From Candidatus Manganitrophus morganii (GTDB taxonomy: Bacteria > Nitrospirota > Nitrospiria > SBBL01 > Manganitrophaceae), in assembly GCA_021651055.1 (NCBI GenBank), contig JAJHOH010000001.1:1984001-2048000 (forward strand): DNA of 64,000 nt, written 5' to 3'. Position numbers and translations under genes: made by a program. A model generated the notes under the pieces. That model made no database searches. It was not told the origin of the DNA and saw only the letters and a program-made list of their open reading frames with translations. Below are positions 1 through 9,616 of the stretch, in pieces. Within the stretch, counting starts at the first letter, position 1, and every line of letters begins with the position of its first letter.

Positions 1-29
1 ACTTCTTCCATCTTTTCTTCTTTGGACAT
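1..29 (-). CDS. rpoD: N-terminal fragment, probably RNA polymerase sigma factor RpoD
   Basis: Only the first nine codons (MSKEEKMEE) lie in the window; the gene continues past base 1. The ATG at 29-27 follows a strong GGAGG ribosome site, 37 nt after the dnaG stop. The lysine/glutamate-rich start and the position directly after dnaG match the widespread dnaG-rpoD macromolecular-synthesis operon. The identity rests on gene order, not on a domain. Confidence 0.55.
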
Positions 30-66
30 GGAGCCTCCAATAGATTTCTAAAGGACCAACCAATTT

Positions 67-1851
67 TTAATGCGACAAGGTCAAATGGCTGAGCTCTTTC
101 CGAAGTTTTAGAAAGTGCTGCTGAAGAGACTTCATCAAAGAGAGATCTCCTCCCCGCTCCGCCAATTTGATCTTACTTTCAATCTCGCTGCTCTCTCTTC
201 GGAGCCGCTTCGCCCGGAGGGAGAGAATATAGTCGCGCGCCGTTTGCTGCACATTCTCGTAACGGTTTTCACGAACGGACAGACGGCTGTACAATGTGAG
301 GAGGGGCGCTTCGATCTCGTTCAAGCGGCTCGGCGAAAACCACCGGCCCTCCTCCCGATTCCAAAAATGAGAGAGTATCTCCCGAATCTGCGGGTCTGTA
401 AAATCTTCCAGATCGAGCTGATCGGCAAGCGCCGAAGGATCGATTTGACTCTGGAGAAGAAGAGAGGCAATCGTTTCCTCATCGTGAGGAAGCTTCGACG
501 CCGCGACCGGCGCCGGCCGGCTCGGAGAAACCTCTTTTTTATTCTTCCGGGTCCGGGAGGAAAATTCGGCCCGGAGGTCTCGCTCTTCAATCCGAAGTAC
601 ATCGGACAGCCGCTTGAGGTAGTGGCTTTGTTCGACCTTGTTCTTTAATCTCTCGATGAGGGGGAAGATTTCTTCGGTTACTTTTATTTTATCATCAACG
701 GACTTGAGAGCGGAAGCCTCCGTCATCTTAAAAATGGCGAAATCGATCGGCGTTTTTCCCTCCTCCAGTTTCTTAAGAAATCCGGCCTTCCCCTCCTTTC
801 GAATAAACAGATCGGGGTCTTCCCCGGAAGGGAGAGAGATCACCTTGGCCAAGATCCCCTCTTCGATCAGAAGGGGGGCCGTCCGAAGCGCCGCCCGGGC
901 GCCCGCCTCATCCGGATCGAAAATCAGAAGGACCTTTTCCGAAATTCTCCGAATGAGCCGCAGATGGTCCTGCGTCAGGGCGGTCCCCATCGTCCCGACG
1001 GCATTGGGAATTCCGGCCTGGTGGGCGGCAATCACGTCGAAATAACCCTCGACGATAATCAGCGCGTTGATGCCGGCCCCTTTGGCCCGATCCAAAGCGA
1101 ACAGGTGCTTCCCTTTGGTGAAGACGGGGGTCTCGGGGGTATTGAGATATTTCGGCTGCGCATCGTCGAGGACCCGCCCGCCGAACCCGACCACCCGCCC
1201 TTGCAGGTTCCGGATGGGGAAGAGAACACGATTTCGAAATCGATCGAAAAGTCCTTCTTCTCCCTGCGCCCCCTCTCTCCTGGAGGTCAATCCGGCCTTT
1301 TCCAAAAGAGAACGGGAAAACTGCTTGCCGAGCTGTTTGAGAAGATCATCCCGCCGCGGCAGCGCAAATCCGACGGAGAAGGCTTTGATCGTTTCGGCCG
1401 TGATCCCCCTTCCCTTCAAATAATCTCTGCAAAAAGCCCCTTCGGGCCGTTCGATCAGATTCCGGTGAAAAAAGGCGGCCGCCGCTTCGTTCAATTCATA
1501 AATTTGCGCCGCTTCACGCCGGGCCGGACTTTCCCGCTCATCCGGTCCCGCCTCGGGAAGCGCCACCCCCGCCTTGCCGGCTAGCCTTCGGAGCGCTTCG
1601 GGAAACGCAACCCCTTCGACCTTCATCACGAATTGAAAAACATCTCCCCCGACCCCGCAGCCGAAACAGTGAAAGAACTGCTTCGAGGGGTTGACGCTGA
1701 AGGAGGGCGTTTTTTCGGTGTGGAAAGGACAGAGGCCGGTGAAATTCTGTCCCGCCTTCTTGAGGGTGAGGTATTCGGAGACAACGGAGACAAGATCGCT
1801 TCTGTCCCGAATGGTTTCGACGAGTTGATCGGAAACCCTTCTTCCATTCAA
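67..1851 (-). CDS. dnaG: DNA primase DnaG
   Basis: DnaG makes the RNA primers for Okazaki fragments and works with the DnaB helicase. The 594-residue length is normal. A CHC2 zinc finger sits at about residues 41-65 (CPFH, then FHCFGC). The primase core follows, and a TOPRIM domain at about 260-345 shows VEGYFD and the metal-binding FDPDEAG. The C-terminal part is a helicase-binding helical region. The start codon appears to be TTG at 1851, in a context starting NGRRVSDQLV as in other DnaG proteins. It lies between yqeY and the putative rpoD on the same strand, so it probably belongs to the operon driven from the promoter at 2431-2459. Confidence 0.97.
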   Translation of the reverse strand: MNGRRVSDQLVETIRDRSDLVSVVSEYLTLKKAGQNFTGLCPFHTEKTPSFSVNPSKQFFHCFGCGVGGDVFQFVMKVEGVAFPEALRRLAGKAGVALPEAGPDERESPARREAAQIYELNEAAAAFFHRNLIERPEGAFCRDYLKGRGITAETIKAFSVGFALPRRDDLLKQLGKQFSRSLLEKAGLTSRREGAQGEEGLFDRFRNRVLFPIRNLQGRVVGFGGRVLDDAQPKYLNTPETPVFTKGKHLFALDRAKGAGINALIIVEGYFDVIAAHQAGIPNAVGTMGTALTQDHLRLIRRISEKVLLIFDPDEAGARAALRTAPLLIEEGILAKVISLPSGEDPDLFIRKEGKAGFLKKLEEGKTPIDFAIFKMTEASALKSVDDKIKVTEEIFPLIERLKNKVEQSHYLKRLSDVLRIEERDLRAEFSSRTRKNKKEVSPSRPAPVAASKLPHDEETIASLLLQSQIDPSALADQLDLEDFTDPQIREILSHFWNREEGRWFSPSRLNEIEAPLLTLYSRLSVRENRYENVQQTARDYILSLRAKRLRRESSEIESKIKLAERGGDLSLMKSLQQHFLKLRKELSHLTLSH

Positions 1852-1910
1852 AGAGAGAGACCTTCCCTGACAATTAAGATCAAGCCTAGAAATCGCGGCT
1901 TACCTTCGGT

Positions 1911-2366
1911 TTATTTCTGCCCAAGGCATTCTCGGACCATCTGGCTGATCTTGCTTCCTTCCGCCCGTCCCACAAGCTGCGGGACGAGGAGCTTCATCAC
2001 TTTCCCCATATCCTTTACGTCGGCCGCCTCGGACTGGGCAATCGCCTCTTTGATCTTGATCCGGAGCTCCTCATCGGAAATCTGCTGAGGAAGAAAAGAG
2101 TGGAGAATGGCGAGCTCTTTTGTTTCTTTATCGACGAGGTCCTGACGTCCCCCTTTTTCGAACTGCTCGATCGACTCCTTCCGCTGCTTCACGGCGGAGC
2201 TGATCACCTGAAGGATCTCCTCGTCGGTCAGCTGCTGTCCTTTGCCCTTATCGATCTCTTTATTTTTGATGGCCGAGCGGAGCAGACGGATGACGGAAAC
2301 CCGGTCGGTGTCGCCGGTCCGCATCGCCTCTTTCATTTCATCAACGAGTCTTTGCTGCAGCGCCAT
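1911..2366 (-). CDS. yqeY: GatB/YqeY domain protein
   Basis: This 151-residue protein matches the YqeY family along its whole length: MALQQRLVDEMKEAMR at the start, the LRLLRSAIKNKEI-type region, and a C-terminal helical domain with GRAEGSKISQMV. The family shares the tail domain of GatB, the amidotransferase subunit that makes Gln-tRNA(Gln), and is thought to bind tRNA; its own role is not settled. It is the first gene after the perfect sigma-70 promoter at 2431-2459 and is followed 59 nt later by dnaG. In many bacteria yqeY or rpsU occupies this position in the dnaG-rpoD operon; rpsU is absent here. Confidence 0.93.
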   Translation of the reverse strand: MALQQRLVDEMKEAMRTGDTDRVSVIRLLRSAIKNKEIDKGKGQQLTDEEILQVISSAVKQRKESIEQFEKGGRQDLVDKETKELAILHSFLPQQISDEELRIKIKEAIAQSEAADVKDMGKVMKLLVPQLVGRAEGSKISQMVRECLGQK

Positions 2367-2430
2367 GATGGGGGGAGGAACCTCATTTCAATGGACGAGA
2401 TTGCCAGAATGATCGGTACAGTAAATTTTT

Positions 2431-2459
2431 ACTATAGCAAACCGGTTGTTGCTTGTCAA
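2431..2459 (-). promoter_or_regulatory. Consensus sigma-70 promoter for yqeY-dnaG-rpoD
   Basis: On the minus strand TTGACA (2459-2454) and TATAGT (2436-2431) are separated by exactly 17 nt. The predicted start is near 2424, giving a leader of about 58 nt before the yqeY ATG at 2366. The site lies in the only sizeable gap between the HIT gene and yqeY, so it separates the his/HIT operon from the macromolecular-synthesis operon. Confidence 0.78.
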
Positions 2460-2494
2460 CTAATTGTTTTTATTTCCTTTTTCCACCCGGTACA

Positions 2495-2863
2495 TTATCC
2501 GGGAGGCCACTGCAGGGAACGCCCCCCAAGTAAATGAATATGGAGGTGAAAAACGGTTTGGCCGGCATCTTGCCCTGAATTGACCACCGTACGGAAACCT
2601 CGCTCGGCAATTCCCTTTTCTCGCGCCAGCTTCGGGAGGGTCAGAAAGAGATGGCTGATCGCTTCGCGATCGTCCGGCGTCAGATCGAGCAACCCGGAGA
2701 TATGTTTCCGGGGAATGAGCAGAAGATGGACCGGGGCCTGCGGATTGATATCTTCGAAGGCGACCATCTTTTCATCTTCATAGGCGATTTTGCTAGGAAT
2801 TTTCTTCTCGGTAATTTTGCAGAAGAGGCAATCGTTCTTCGTGGAATTGGGCGGATTCGCCAT
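2495..2863 (-). CDS. HIT-family nucleotide-binding hydrolase (HinT-like)
   Basis: Histidine-triad proteins hydrolyse nucleoside phosphoramidates and related AMP conjugates in the cytosol. The 122-residue protein carries the family's CLFCKI zinc/structural start, the IPRKHI strand, and the catalytic triad HLHIHLLGG at about residues 104-112. It begins 14 nt after hisIE and is probably the last gene of the prfA-murA-his transcription unit; HIT genes often sit beside hisIE. The family assignment is secure. The exact substrate cannot be read from the sequence. Confidence 0.93.
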   Translation of the reverse strand: MANPPNSTKNDCLFCKITEKKIPSKIAYEDEKMVAFEDINPQAPVHLLLIPRKHISGLLDLTPDDREAISHLFLTLPKLAREKGIAERGFRTVVNSGQDAGQTVFHLHIHLLGGRSLQWPPG

Positions 2864-2877
2864 TATTCTGTCCTCAG

Positions 2878-3564
2878 CTATGTTCTTTTTCTAACCCGCG
2901 ATCTCGATTTTTTTTCGGCCAACCCCGATTGGGAAGATCGCCGGCGAAGCTCCTCCTCGATCGCTTTGAGCGGGATTTGATGATGGTTCAGCGCGACCCA
3001 GAGATGATAAAGGAGATCGGCCGTTTCGTGGACCACCGCTTTTTTGTCTCGATTCTTCGCGCTGATCATAAACTCGCCCGCCTCCTCCCCCACCTTCTTC
3101 AAGATCCGATCGATTCCCCCCTCGAAAAGGGTGGTGGTGTATGACTTCGGAGAGGGGCGCCGTTTCCGATCCGAGATCGTCTGATAAAGCGCCTCGAAAA
3201 CAGGAAGGTCCGGTTTCGATGGAGCAATCGGCTTTGCGCCGTTGGGAGTGATCTTTTCAAAAAAGCAGGAGCGGCTCCCGGTGTGGCAGGCGACACCGAC
3301 CTGTTCGACTTCAATCAAGAGGGTGTCTTGATCACAATCGGTGTAAATGGCCTTCACCCTCTGGACATGGCCCGAAGTCTCCCCTTTTCGCCATAATTTT
3401 TTTCGGGAGCGGCTCCAGAAGTGGGTTTCCCCCGTTTGGAGCGTTTTCTGAAGCGAGGCGGGGCTCATGTAGGCGACCATCAAAACATCTTTCTTCCGAT
3501 GATCGACGATGACGGCGGGGATGAGACCGCGCGAGAATTTAAGCGGATCGGCTTTCTTTTTCAT
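2878..3564 (-). CDS. hisIE: Bifunctional phosphoribosyl-AMP cyclohydrolase / phosphoribosyl-ATP pyrophosphatase
   Basis: HisIE catalyses steps two and three of histidine biosynthesis. Residues 1-125 form the HisI domain with the metal-binding cysteine region ([10 protein letters not shown], then [12 protein letters not shown]). Residues from about 137 form the HisE domain, with the VGEEAGEF and [11 protein letters not shown] motifs of the MazG-like fold. The 228-residue length fits the fusion. A short basic tail (SRSRVRKRT) ends the protein. The ATG overlaps the hisF stop by 4 nt (ATGA), indicating translational coupling. Confidence 0.96.
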   Translation of the reverse strand: MKKKADPLKFSRGLIPAVIVDHRKKDVLMVAYMSPASLQKTLQTGETHFWSRSRKKLWRKGETSGHVQRVKAIYTDCDQDTLLIEVEQVGVACHTGSRSCFFEKITPNGAKPIAPSKPDLPVFEALYQTISDRKRRPSPKSYTTTLFEGGIDRILKKVGEEAGEFMISAKNRDKKAVVHETADLLYHLWVALNHHQIPLKAIEEELRRRSSQSGLAEKKSRSRVRKRT

Positions 3565-4322
3565 ACGAGCCGGACCGGCACCCCCTTCTTCGAGAGATAG
3601 GCTTTCGCCTGCGGAACGGAATAGGTCTGATAGTGAAAGATCGAGGCCGCCAGCACGGCGTCGGCTTTTCCGACGGCGATCCCTTCATAGAGGTGATCCA
3701 AAGTCCCCACCCCCCCGGAGGCGATGATCGGAACATGGACCGCTTCGGCCACCGCGCGGGTCAGCGCCAGATCGTATCCCTGCGTCGTTCCATCCCGGTC
3801 CATGCTGGTGAGGAGGATCTCCCCGCAGCCGGCCGTCTCCATCCGCTTGGCCCACTCGACGGCGTCGATTCCGGTCGCCTTCCGTCCGCCGTGGGTGAAC
3901 ACTTCCCAGCCGGTTTCATCCCTGCGCTTCGCATCGATGGCGACGACAATCGTGGAGCTGCCGAACTGAAGCGCCGCCTCCCGGACGAACGCCGGGTTCT
4001 GCACGGCGGCGGTGTTGATCGAGACCTTATCGGCCCCCGCGGCGAGAAGCGTTCGGACATCTTCGAGGGTCCGGACCCCGCCGCCGACCGTCAGCGGCAT
4101 CGAGACCTCCTCGGCGGTTCGCCGGACGATATCGAGCAGAATCTCCCGCTCATCGGAAGAGGCGGTGATGTCGAGGAAACAGAGCTCATCGGCCCCCTGC
4201 GCCTCATAGAGCTTGGCGATCTCCACCGGATCGCCGGCGTCTTTGAGATTGACGAAGCCGACCCCTTTGACGACCCGCCCCCCCTTTACGTCGAGGCACG
4301 GAATGATCCGCTTCGCGAGCAT
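3561..4322 (-). CDS. hisF: Imidazole glycerol phosphate synthase, cyclase subunit HisF
   Basis: HisF uses ammonia from HisH to turn PRFAR into imidazole glycerol phosphate and AICAR. The 253-residue TIM barrel starts with [14 protein letters not shown], whose Asp (in CLDVKGG) is the catalytic acid. It also shows [11 protein letters not shown] and [15 protein letters not shown] with the second catalytic Asp. I chose the ATG at 4322 because the family N terminus begins there; a longer open frame upstream is out-of-family sequence overlapping hisA. The ATG shares one base with the hisA stop, so the two are coupled. Confidence 0.97.
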   Translation of the reverse strand: MLAKRIIPCLDVKGGRVVKGVGFVNLKDAGDPVEIAKLYEAQGADELCFLDITASSDEREILLDIVRRTAEEVSMPLTVGGGVRTLEDVRTLLAAGADKVSINTAAVQNPAFVREAALQFGSSTIVVAIDAKRRDETGWEVFTHGGRKATGIDAVEWAKRMETAGCGEILLTSMDRDGTTQGYDLALTRAVAEAVHVPIIASGGVGTLDHLYEGIAVGKADAVLAASIFHYQTYSVPQAKAYLSKKGVPVRLV

Positions 4323-5050
4323 CAGGCTTCTTCTCCCCGGAGCGCCGCCAAGGTTTTCGGAAGCGAGAGGGCCCCGGTATAGAGGGCCTTTCCGACGATC
4401 GCCCCCTCGACCCCCGGGATCTCGGCGAGCTGCTGAATCTGCGGAAGGGTGGTGACCCCCCCCGATGCGATGATCGGGATCTCCACCTGCATGCCGATCT
4501 CCCGGAAAAGCCCGATGTTGGGACCGGCGAGCATCCCGTCTTTTTCGATATCGGTCAGGATCAGCGCCGCGACCCCCGCCTCCTCCATCCGAACCGCCAG
4601 GGTTCCCACCTCTTCCGGATGAACCTCCGTCCATCCCCGGACGGCGACCTGCCCCTTTTTTGAATCGATCCCGGCGATGATCCGACGCGGAAATTTCCGC
4701 GTCGCTTCTTTCACCAGCGGTTCGTTCTGCAGCGCCGCCGTCCCCAGGATCACGGCCGCCGCCCCGGCCGAGAGATAATGCTCGATCCGATTGAGGCTGC
4801 GAATCCCACCGCCGACCTGAACCGGAATCTTCACCGCTTTGATGATCCGCTCGATCAAGTCATAATGGACCGTTGCGCCGCTCACCGCGCCGTCGAGATC
4901 GACCAGGTGAAGCCGTTCGGCCCCCTGGGACTCCCACTGTTGCGCCATGGCGACCGGATCTTCGGAGAAGACCGTCTCGGAATCCATCGCCCCTTGTATC
5001 AGCCGGACGCAGCGTCCGTCTTTGATATCGATCGCGGGGATTAAAATCAT
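4322..5050 (-). CDS. hisA: ProFAR isomerase HisA
   Basis: HisA isomerises the aminoaldose ProFAR to PRFAR, the substrate of HisF. It is a 242-residue TIM barrel beginning [17 protein letters not shown] (catalytic Asp in AIDIK). [16 protein letters not shown] and the second catalytic Asp in LTDIEKDGM are also visible. The start at 5050 is set by the family N terminus; the frame is open for 17 more codons upstream, but these run into the palindromic repeat between hisH and hisA. Only a weak ribosome site is visible. Confidence 0.96.
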   Translation of the reverse strand: MILIPAIDIKDGRCVRLIQGAMDSETVFSEDPVAMAQQWESQGAERLHLVDLDGAVSGATVHYDLIERIIKAVKIPVQVGGGIRSLNRIEHYLSAGAAAVILGTAALQNEPLVKEATRKFPRRIIAGIDSKKGQVAVRGWTEVHPEEVGTLAVRMEEAGVAALILTDIEKDGMLAGPNIGLFREIGMQVEIPIIASGGVTTLPQIQQLAEIPGVEGAIVGKALYTGALSLPKTLAALRGEEA

Positions 5051-5078
5051 CTTTATATATTCCCGAATTGTTGTTTTT

Positions 5079-5155
5079 GTAGGGGCGAATCTCGCCTGCA
5101 CTGTTCCATCGTGTATTCGCCCAATCAGAGGGCGATCACAAGGATCGCCCTACAG
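5079..5155. repeat. Palindromic TAGGGGCG repeat, copy 1 (two hairpins)
   Basis: The element starts TGTAGGGGCGAAT and ends GATCGCCCTACA. It holds two hairpins: GGGCGAAT paired with ATTCGCCC around a long loop, and AGGGCGATC paired with GATCGCCCT around a 5-nt loop. It fills most of the hisH-hisA gap inside an operon. Related elements lie at 20379, 26126, 29918 and 31493. Confidence 0.75.
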
Positions 5156-5158
5156 TTT

Positions 5159-5767
5159 TTATTTCATCTTTGCGAAATTCGCAAGCATCTGAAGCCCCAT
5201 CCGTTGGCTCTTCTCCGGATGGAACTGGCAGGCAAAAACATTTTCATGCGCGATCGCCGAGGGAAAACGGACGCCGTAGTCGGTGGTCGTCGCCACCCAA
5301 TTATTTTTTTTCGGCGCCCCGTAGTAGGAGTGGACGAAATAGAAATAGGCGCCGTCCGGAATTCCCTCCAAAACGGGACTTTTCTTATCGATCCGGATCT
5401 GATTCCATCCCATGTGGGGAACTTTCAAATCTCTCTCCGGGAATCGAACCACCTGCCCCGGAACCAGATCGAGCCCCGGATGGGACCCGAACTCCATCCC
5501 CTCGGTGAAGAGGATCTGCAGTCCGAGACAGATGCCAAGGTACGGTTTCCCCGCCCGGATCGACTCGGTGATCGGCTTGAGAAGACGAAGCGCGCCGAGG
5601 TTCTTCATACACTCCGGAAAGGCCCCCACCCCCGGCACCACCAGATGGCTCGCGTCCGAAACAACCTTCGGATCAGAGGTGATCACGGCGGCATACCCCG
5701 CCCGCTCAAACCCCTTCTGAACGCTCCGAAGATTCCCCGACCCATAATCGACAATGACGATTTTCAT
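5159..5767 (-). CDS. hisH: Imidazole glycerol phosphate synthase, glutaminase subunit HisH
   Basis: HisH releases ammonia from glutamine and channels it to HisF. The 202-residue class-I glutamine amidotransferase begins MKIVIVDYGSGNLRSV. It has the nucleophile Cys in GICLGLQILF, the PHMGWNQ signature of HisH, and the His-Glu pair in CQFHPEKS. It ends with LQMLANFAKM as in other HisH proteins. It lies 11 nt after hisB but 108 nt before hisA, the gap being filled by a palindromic repeat. Confidence 0.97.
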   Translation of the reverse strand: MKIVIVDYGSGNLRSVQKGFERAGYAAVITSDPKVVSDASHLVVPGVGAFPECMKNLGALRLLKPITESIRAGKPYLGICLGLQILFTEGMEFGSHPGLDLVPGQVVRFPERDLKVPHMGWNQIRIDKKSPVLEGIPDGAYFYFVHSYYGAPKKNNWVATTTDYGVRFPSAIAHENVFACQFHPEKSQRMGLQMLANFAKMK

Positions 5768-5778
5768 ACGTGAGAATT

Positions 5779-6363
5779 TTAGAGCTTTCCCTTCGTCGAA
5801 GCGACCCCCTTCAACCTCGGATCGATCTGCGTCGCCGCATCCAATGCCCGGCCGAAGCCTTTGAAGATCGCCTCCAGGATGTGGTGCGGATCTTTCCCGT
5901 AGTGAAGGTTGATGTGGAGATTGATCTTACATTGGTCGACGACGGCGCGGAAGAAGTGCTCGACCAAATCGGTATCGAACTCCTTGATCTTCTTCTTCGG
6001 CATCTGCACCTGGTAGACCAGATAGGGACGGCCCGAAAGATCGACCGTCACCTCGGCCAGCGCCTCATCGAGCGGGATCGAGGCATGGCCGAACCGCCGA
6101 ATCCCCCGCTTCTCCCCCCAGGCCTTGGCGAGCGTCTCGCCGAGAACGATCCCGATATCTTCGACCGTGTGATGATCGTCGATCTCGACATCTCCCTTCG
6201 CCTTCACCGTCAAATCGAAGTAGCCATGCTTCGCAAAAGCGGAGAGCATGTGATTCAGAAACGGAAAGGGGGTCTCGACCTGATACTTCCCCGACCCGTC
6301 CAGGTCGATCTGGATGGTGATTTGCGTCTCTTTCGTCTCCCGTCTGACGGCGCCGTTACGCAT
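5779..6363 (-). CDS. hisB: Imidazoleglycerol-phosphate dehydratase (monofunctional HisB)
   Basis: HisB dehydrates imidazole glycerol phosphate, the sixth step of histidine synthesis. The 194-residue length is that of the stand-alone enzyme, without the phosphatase domain of E. coli HisB. The two metal-binding motifs of the duplicated fold are [10 protein letters not shown] at about 61-70 and [13 protein letters not shown] near 157. It begins inside the 3' end of hisD (8-nt overlap), so the two are coupled. Confidence 0.96.
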   Translation of the reverse strand: MRNGAVRRETKETQITIQIDLDGSGKYQVETPFPFLNHMLSAFAKHGYFDLTVKAKGDVEIDDHHTVEDIGIVLGETLAKAWGEKRGIRRFGHASIPLDEALAEVTVDLSGRPYLVYQVQMPKKKIKEFDTDLVEHFFRAVVDQCKINLHINLHYGKDPHHILEAIFKGFGRALDAATQIDPRLKGVASTKGKL

Positions 6364-7651
6364 TTTTGCTCACCCGAATTCGGACCATGTTGGCGTGCGC
6401 CTCCAATCCTTCCACCTCGGCGATCCGGACGAGGTGTTGGCCGCTTTTCTCCAGCGCTTCCCGGCTGTACGAAATCACGCTGCTGCGCTTCACGAAGTCA
6501 TCGACGCAGAGCGGCGAGAAAAACCGCGCCGTCCCGCCGGTCGGGAGGACATGGTTCGGCCCCGCGATATAATCCCCCAGCGCCTGCGGCGTCTGCTCGC
6601 CGAGGAAGACCGAGCCGGCATGGATGATGCCGTCGAGGTAAGCGAACGGCTCGGCCACGAAGAGGGAGAGATGCTCCGGCGCGATCTCGTTCGACATCGC
6701 GATCGCCTGCTTCAGATCAGGAACGATGAAGGTGACGCCGTGATGCCGCAGCGACGTCGCAGCGATCTTCTTCCGGGGGAGCCGGGCGAGCTGATTTTTC
6801 ATCTCCCGCTCCACCTTCTCGACGAGCGTTTTGGAGGTCGCCAGGAAAATCACGACCGCCTCTTCATCATGCTCCGCTTGCGAGAGAAGATCCGAGGCGA
6901 CATAGGTCGGATTGGCTTGATCATCGGCAATGATCAGAAGTTCGCTGGGGCCGGCGATCATATCGATATCGACCAAGCCATATACCAACCGCTTGGCGGC
7001 GGCGACATACTGATTCCCCGGCCCGACGATTTTATCGACCCTGGGAACCGTCTCGGTTCCATACGCCAAGGCGCCGACCGCTTGCACCCCGCCGATCCGG
7101 TAAATCTCCGTCACCCCCGCAATATCGGCGGCGATCAGCATATAGGGGTTGAGGACCCCATCCGGAGAGGGGGAAACGATCACCGTCCGGGGAACCCCCG
7201 CGACCCGGGCCGGGATGGCATTCATCAACACGGAGGAGGGATAAGCCGCCTTGCCGCCGGGCACATACAGCCCCACCCGCTCGATCGGGTGGACCCGCTG
7301 GGCAAGATAGATCCCGTCGTTCTGAATGGAGAACCCTTCTTTCTTCTGTTTTTCATGGAAAGCGGTAATCCGATCGGCGGCATATTGGAGGCTCTCGACG
7401 ACCGCGGGATCGGCCTTCTCATAGGCCCGCCGAGTCTGATCTGCATCGACCTGTATCTGAGCGGGGGTGAGTTTCAGCCGATCGAATTTCTCGGTATACC
7501 GAAGAACCGCTTTATCCCCTTTTTCTCGAACGTCGTCGAGGATCTTTCGAACGGTCTTTTCGATTGTCCGGTCCCCGACATCCAATCGATGGAGCACCTT
7601 CCGATAAACCGCCTTAAACCGCCGATCTTCGACATGAACCCTCTTCATCAT
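6356..7651 (-). CDS. hisD: Histidinol dehydrogenase
   Basis: HisD oxidises L-histidinol to L-histidine in two NAD-dependent steps with a zinc ion. The 431-residue protein shows the family motifs [35 protein letters not shown], the zinc-ligand region [16 protein letters not shown] and [14 protein letters not shown]. It follows hisG by 24 nt and overlaps hisB by 8 nt. Confidence 0.97.
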   Translation of the reverse strand: MMKRVHVEDRRFKAVYRKVLHRLDVGDRTIEKTVRKILDDVREKGDKAVLRYTEKFDRLKLTPAQIQVDADQTRRAYEKADPAVVESLQYAADRITAFHEKQKKEGFSIQNDGIYLAQRVHPIERVGLYVPGGKAAYPSSVLMNAIPARVAGVPRTVIVSPSPDGVLNPYMLIAADIAGVTEIYRIGGVQAVGALAYGTETVPRVDKIVGPGNQYVAAAKRLVYGLVDIDMIAGPSELLIIADDQANPTYVASDLLSQAEHDEEAVVIFLATSKTLVEKVEREMKNQLARLPRKKIAATSLRHHGVTFIVPDLKQAIAMSNEIAPEHLSLFVAEPFAYLDGIIHAGSVFLGEQTPQALGDYIAGPNHVLPTGGTARFFSPLCVDDFVKRSSVISYSREALEKSGQHLVRIAEVEGLEAHANMVRIRVSKNA

Positions 7652-7675
7652 TGTCCGACCTCGTATCCCTTTTTT

Positions 7676-8359
7676 CTACCGGTGAACCTTGACCTTCGAT
7701 TCCCGACTGCCGCTCTTTTTTAACTCCTTCTTCACCGCTTCGATCAACTTCTGCACGGCCGGATATTTGATCTTCAGGCTGGCGCGATTGACGATCAGCC
7801 GGGCGGTGCATTGGGCGATTTCATCGACCACGCCGAGATGATGCGTCCGGAGCGTTTCCCCGCTGGAGGTGAGATCGACGATCTGATCGGCCAATCCGAC
7901 CAGCGGCGCCAGCTCGATCGAGCCGTAGAGCTTGATGATCTCGATCGGGATTCCCTTCTCCAGGAAATAGCGCTCGGTGATGTTCGGATACTTCGTCGCG
8001 ACCCGGAGCTTGGAGTGCCCGTTCGGCCGCTCCCCGGTCCCATTGCCGCTCGGACCCGCCAGAACGATCCGGCAGAAGCCGTATCCTAAATCGACCGGCT
8101 CATAAACGTCCCGCGTCTGCTCCAGCAGAAGATCTTTTCCGACGATCCCGACGTCGGCGGCGCCGTATTCGACATAGGTCGGAACATCGGTGGCGCGGAC
8201 GAGGATGATTTTGATTTTTTTCTCCGGGACGTCGAAGGTGAGGCGGCGGCTCTCTTCGGTCAGTTCCGCCGGAATAATTCCGAGTTGACCGAGAAAGGGG
8301 ATCGTCAGCCCAAGGAGTCTCCCCTTTGAAAGCGCGATCGTGAGGGTCGGCTTCTCCAC
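7676..8359 (-). CDS. hisG: ATP phosphoribosyltransferase, short form HisG(S)
   Basis: HisG condenses ATP with PRPP in the first, feedback-regulated step of histidine synthesis. At 227 residues it lacks the C-terminal ACT-like regulatory domain of long HisG. It keeps IALSKGRLL, GAADVGIVGKDLL, TKYPNI and the PRPP loop region around VDLTSSGETL. Short HisG normally needs a separate regulatory subunit, HisZ, which is not in this window. The start is a GTG at 8359 that follows the murA stop with no gap; an AAAGGAG lies just inside the murA end. Confidence 0.95.
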   Translation of the reverse strand: MEKPTLTIALSKGRLLGLTIPFLGQLGIIPAELTEESRRLTFDVPEKKIKIILVRATDVPTYVEYGAADVGIVGKDLLLEQTRDVYEPVDLGYGFCRIVLAGPSGNGTGERPNGHSKLRVATKYPNITERYFLEKGIPIEIIKLYGSIELAPLVGLADQIVDLTSSGETLRTHHLGVVDEIAQCTARLIVNRASLKIKYPAVQKLIEAVKKELKKSGSRESKVKVHR

Positions 8360-9616
8360 CTAGGCCGCTCCTTTCACCCGGCGGATCGAAGCCCCGACTT
8401 TCGAGAGCTTCTCCTCGATCCGCTCGTATCCCCGATCGAGATGATAAATCCGGAGCACCTCGGTCTCTCCTTGCGCTACCAGGCCGGCCAAGATCAACGA
8501 GGCGCTCGCCCGAAGATCCGACGCCATCACCGGCGCCCCCGACAGCTTCTGCACCCCTTTGATCACAGCGTGATTTCCCTCCAGCCGAATCTCCGCCCCC
8601 ATCCGGCGAAGCTCGGCGACATGGTTGAAGCGGTTCTCGAAGATCGTTTCGGTGACGACGGAGAGGCCGTCCGAAATCGACATCAGCGCCATCATCTGCG
8701 CCTGCATGTCGGTCGGAAATCCGGGATAGGGAAGGGTCTTCACATCGACCGCATGAACGGCGCCCCCTTTGACCCGAAGGAGATCTTTCTCCTCCGTCAC
8801 GGTCGCCCCCACCGCCCGGAGCTTCTCGATGACGCTGGCCAAATGTTCCGGACGGCCGTGTCGAATCGCCAGGTCTCCTTTTGTGATCGCCGCGCCGATC
8901 ATGAAGGTCCCCGCTTCGATCCGATCGGGCATCACCCGGTAAGAGGCACGCTTCAGCGCGGCAACCCCTTGGATGGTGATCCGGTCGGTCCCCGCCCCCT
9001 CGATCCGCGCGCCGCAGGCGTTGAGAAACTGGGCGAGATCGGTGATCTCCGGCTCGCAGGCGGCATTCTCCAACGTCGTCGTTCCCTCCGCCAGGGTCGC
9101 CGCCATCATCAAATTTTCCGTGCCGGTCACGGTCGGGAGATCAAAATAGATCTTGGCCCCCTTGAGTTTGCCCGCCTTGGCATGGATCATCCCATGCTCG
9201 ATCTTGATCTCGGCCCCCATCTTCTCCAGCGCGGTGAGGTGGAGTTGAATGGGACGCGCGCCGATGGCGCAGCCGCCGGGAAGAGAGACATGCGCCTCGC
9301 CGCAGCGGGCCACCAGCGGACCTAAAACCAGGATCGAGGCCCGCATCGTCTTGACGAGATCATAAGGGGCCTCGCAACTCTTGATCGTCTTGACCTGAAT
9401 CGAATGGACCCCCTCCTGCTCGCTGATCTCCGCTCCCATTCGCTGTAGCAGCTTCTTGGTCGTGGCAACATCCATCAACTTCGGAATGCCGAGCAGGGTC
9501 TGCGGTTCGGAGGAGAGAAGGGTCGCCGCTAAGATGGGGAGCGCCGCGTTTTTCGCCCCGCTGACCTCAATCTCGCCGGTGAGAGGAGCCCCCCCCTGGA
9601 TGACAATCTTATCCAT
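8360..9616 (-). CDS. murA: UDP-N-acetylglucosamine 1-carboxyvinyltransferase MurA
   Basis: MurA transfers enolpyruvate from PEP to UDP-GlcNAc, the first committed step of peptidoglycan synthesis. The 418-residue protein begins [20 protein letters not shown] and has [13 protein letters not shown]. It also has the active-site loop [14 protein letters not shown] with the Cys that fosfomycin modifies, and [13 protein letters not shown]. The ATG at 9616 is chosen by family alignment; the open frame upstream overlaps prmC in another frame. It overlaps the prmC end by 8 nt. Confidence 0.97.
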   Translation of the reverse strand: MDKIVIQGGAPLTGEIEVSGAKNAALPILAATLLSSEPQTLLGIPKLMDVATTKKLLQRMGAEISEQEGVHSIQVKTIKSCEAPYDLVKTMRASILVLGPLVARCGEAHVSLPGGCAIGARPIQLHLTALEKMGAEIKIEHGMIHAKAGKLKGAKIYFDLPTVTGTENLMMAATLAEGTTTLENAACEPEITDLAQFLNACGARIEGAGTDRITIQGVAALKRASYRVMPDRIEAGTFMIGAAITKGDLAIRHGRPEHLASVIEKLRAVGATVTEEKDLLRVKGGAVHAVDVKTLPYPGFPTDMQAQMMALMSISDGLSVVTETIFENRFNHVAELRRMGAEIRLEGNHAVIKGVQKLSGAPVMASDLRASASLILAGLVAQGETEVLRIYHLDRGYERIEEKLSKVGASIRRVKGAA

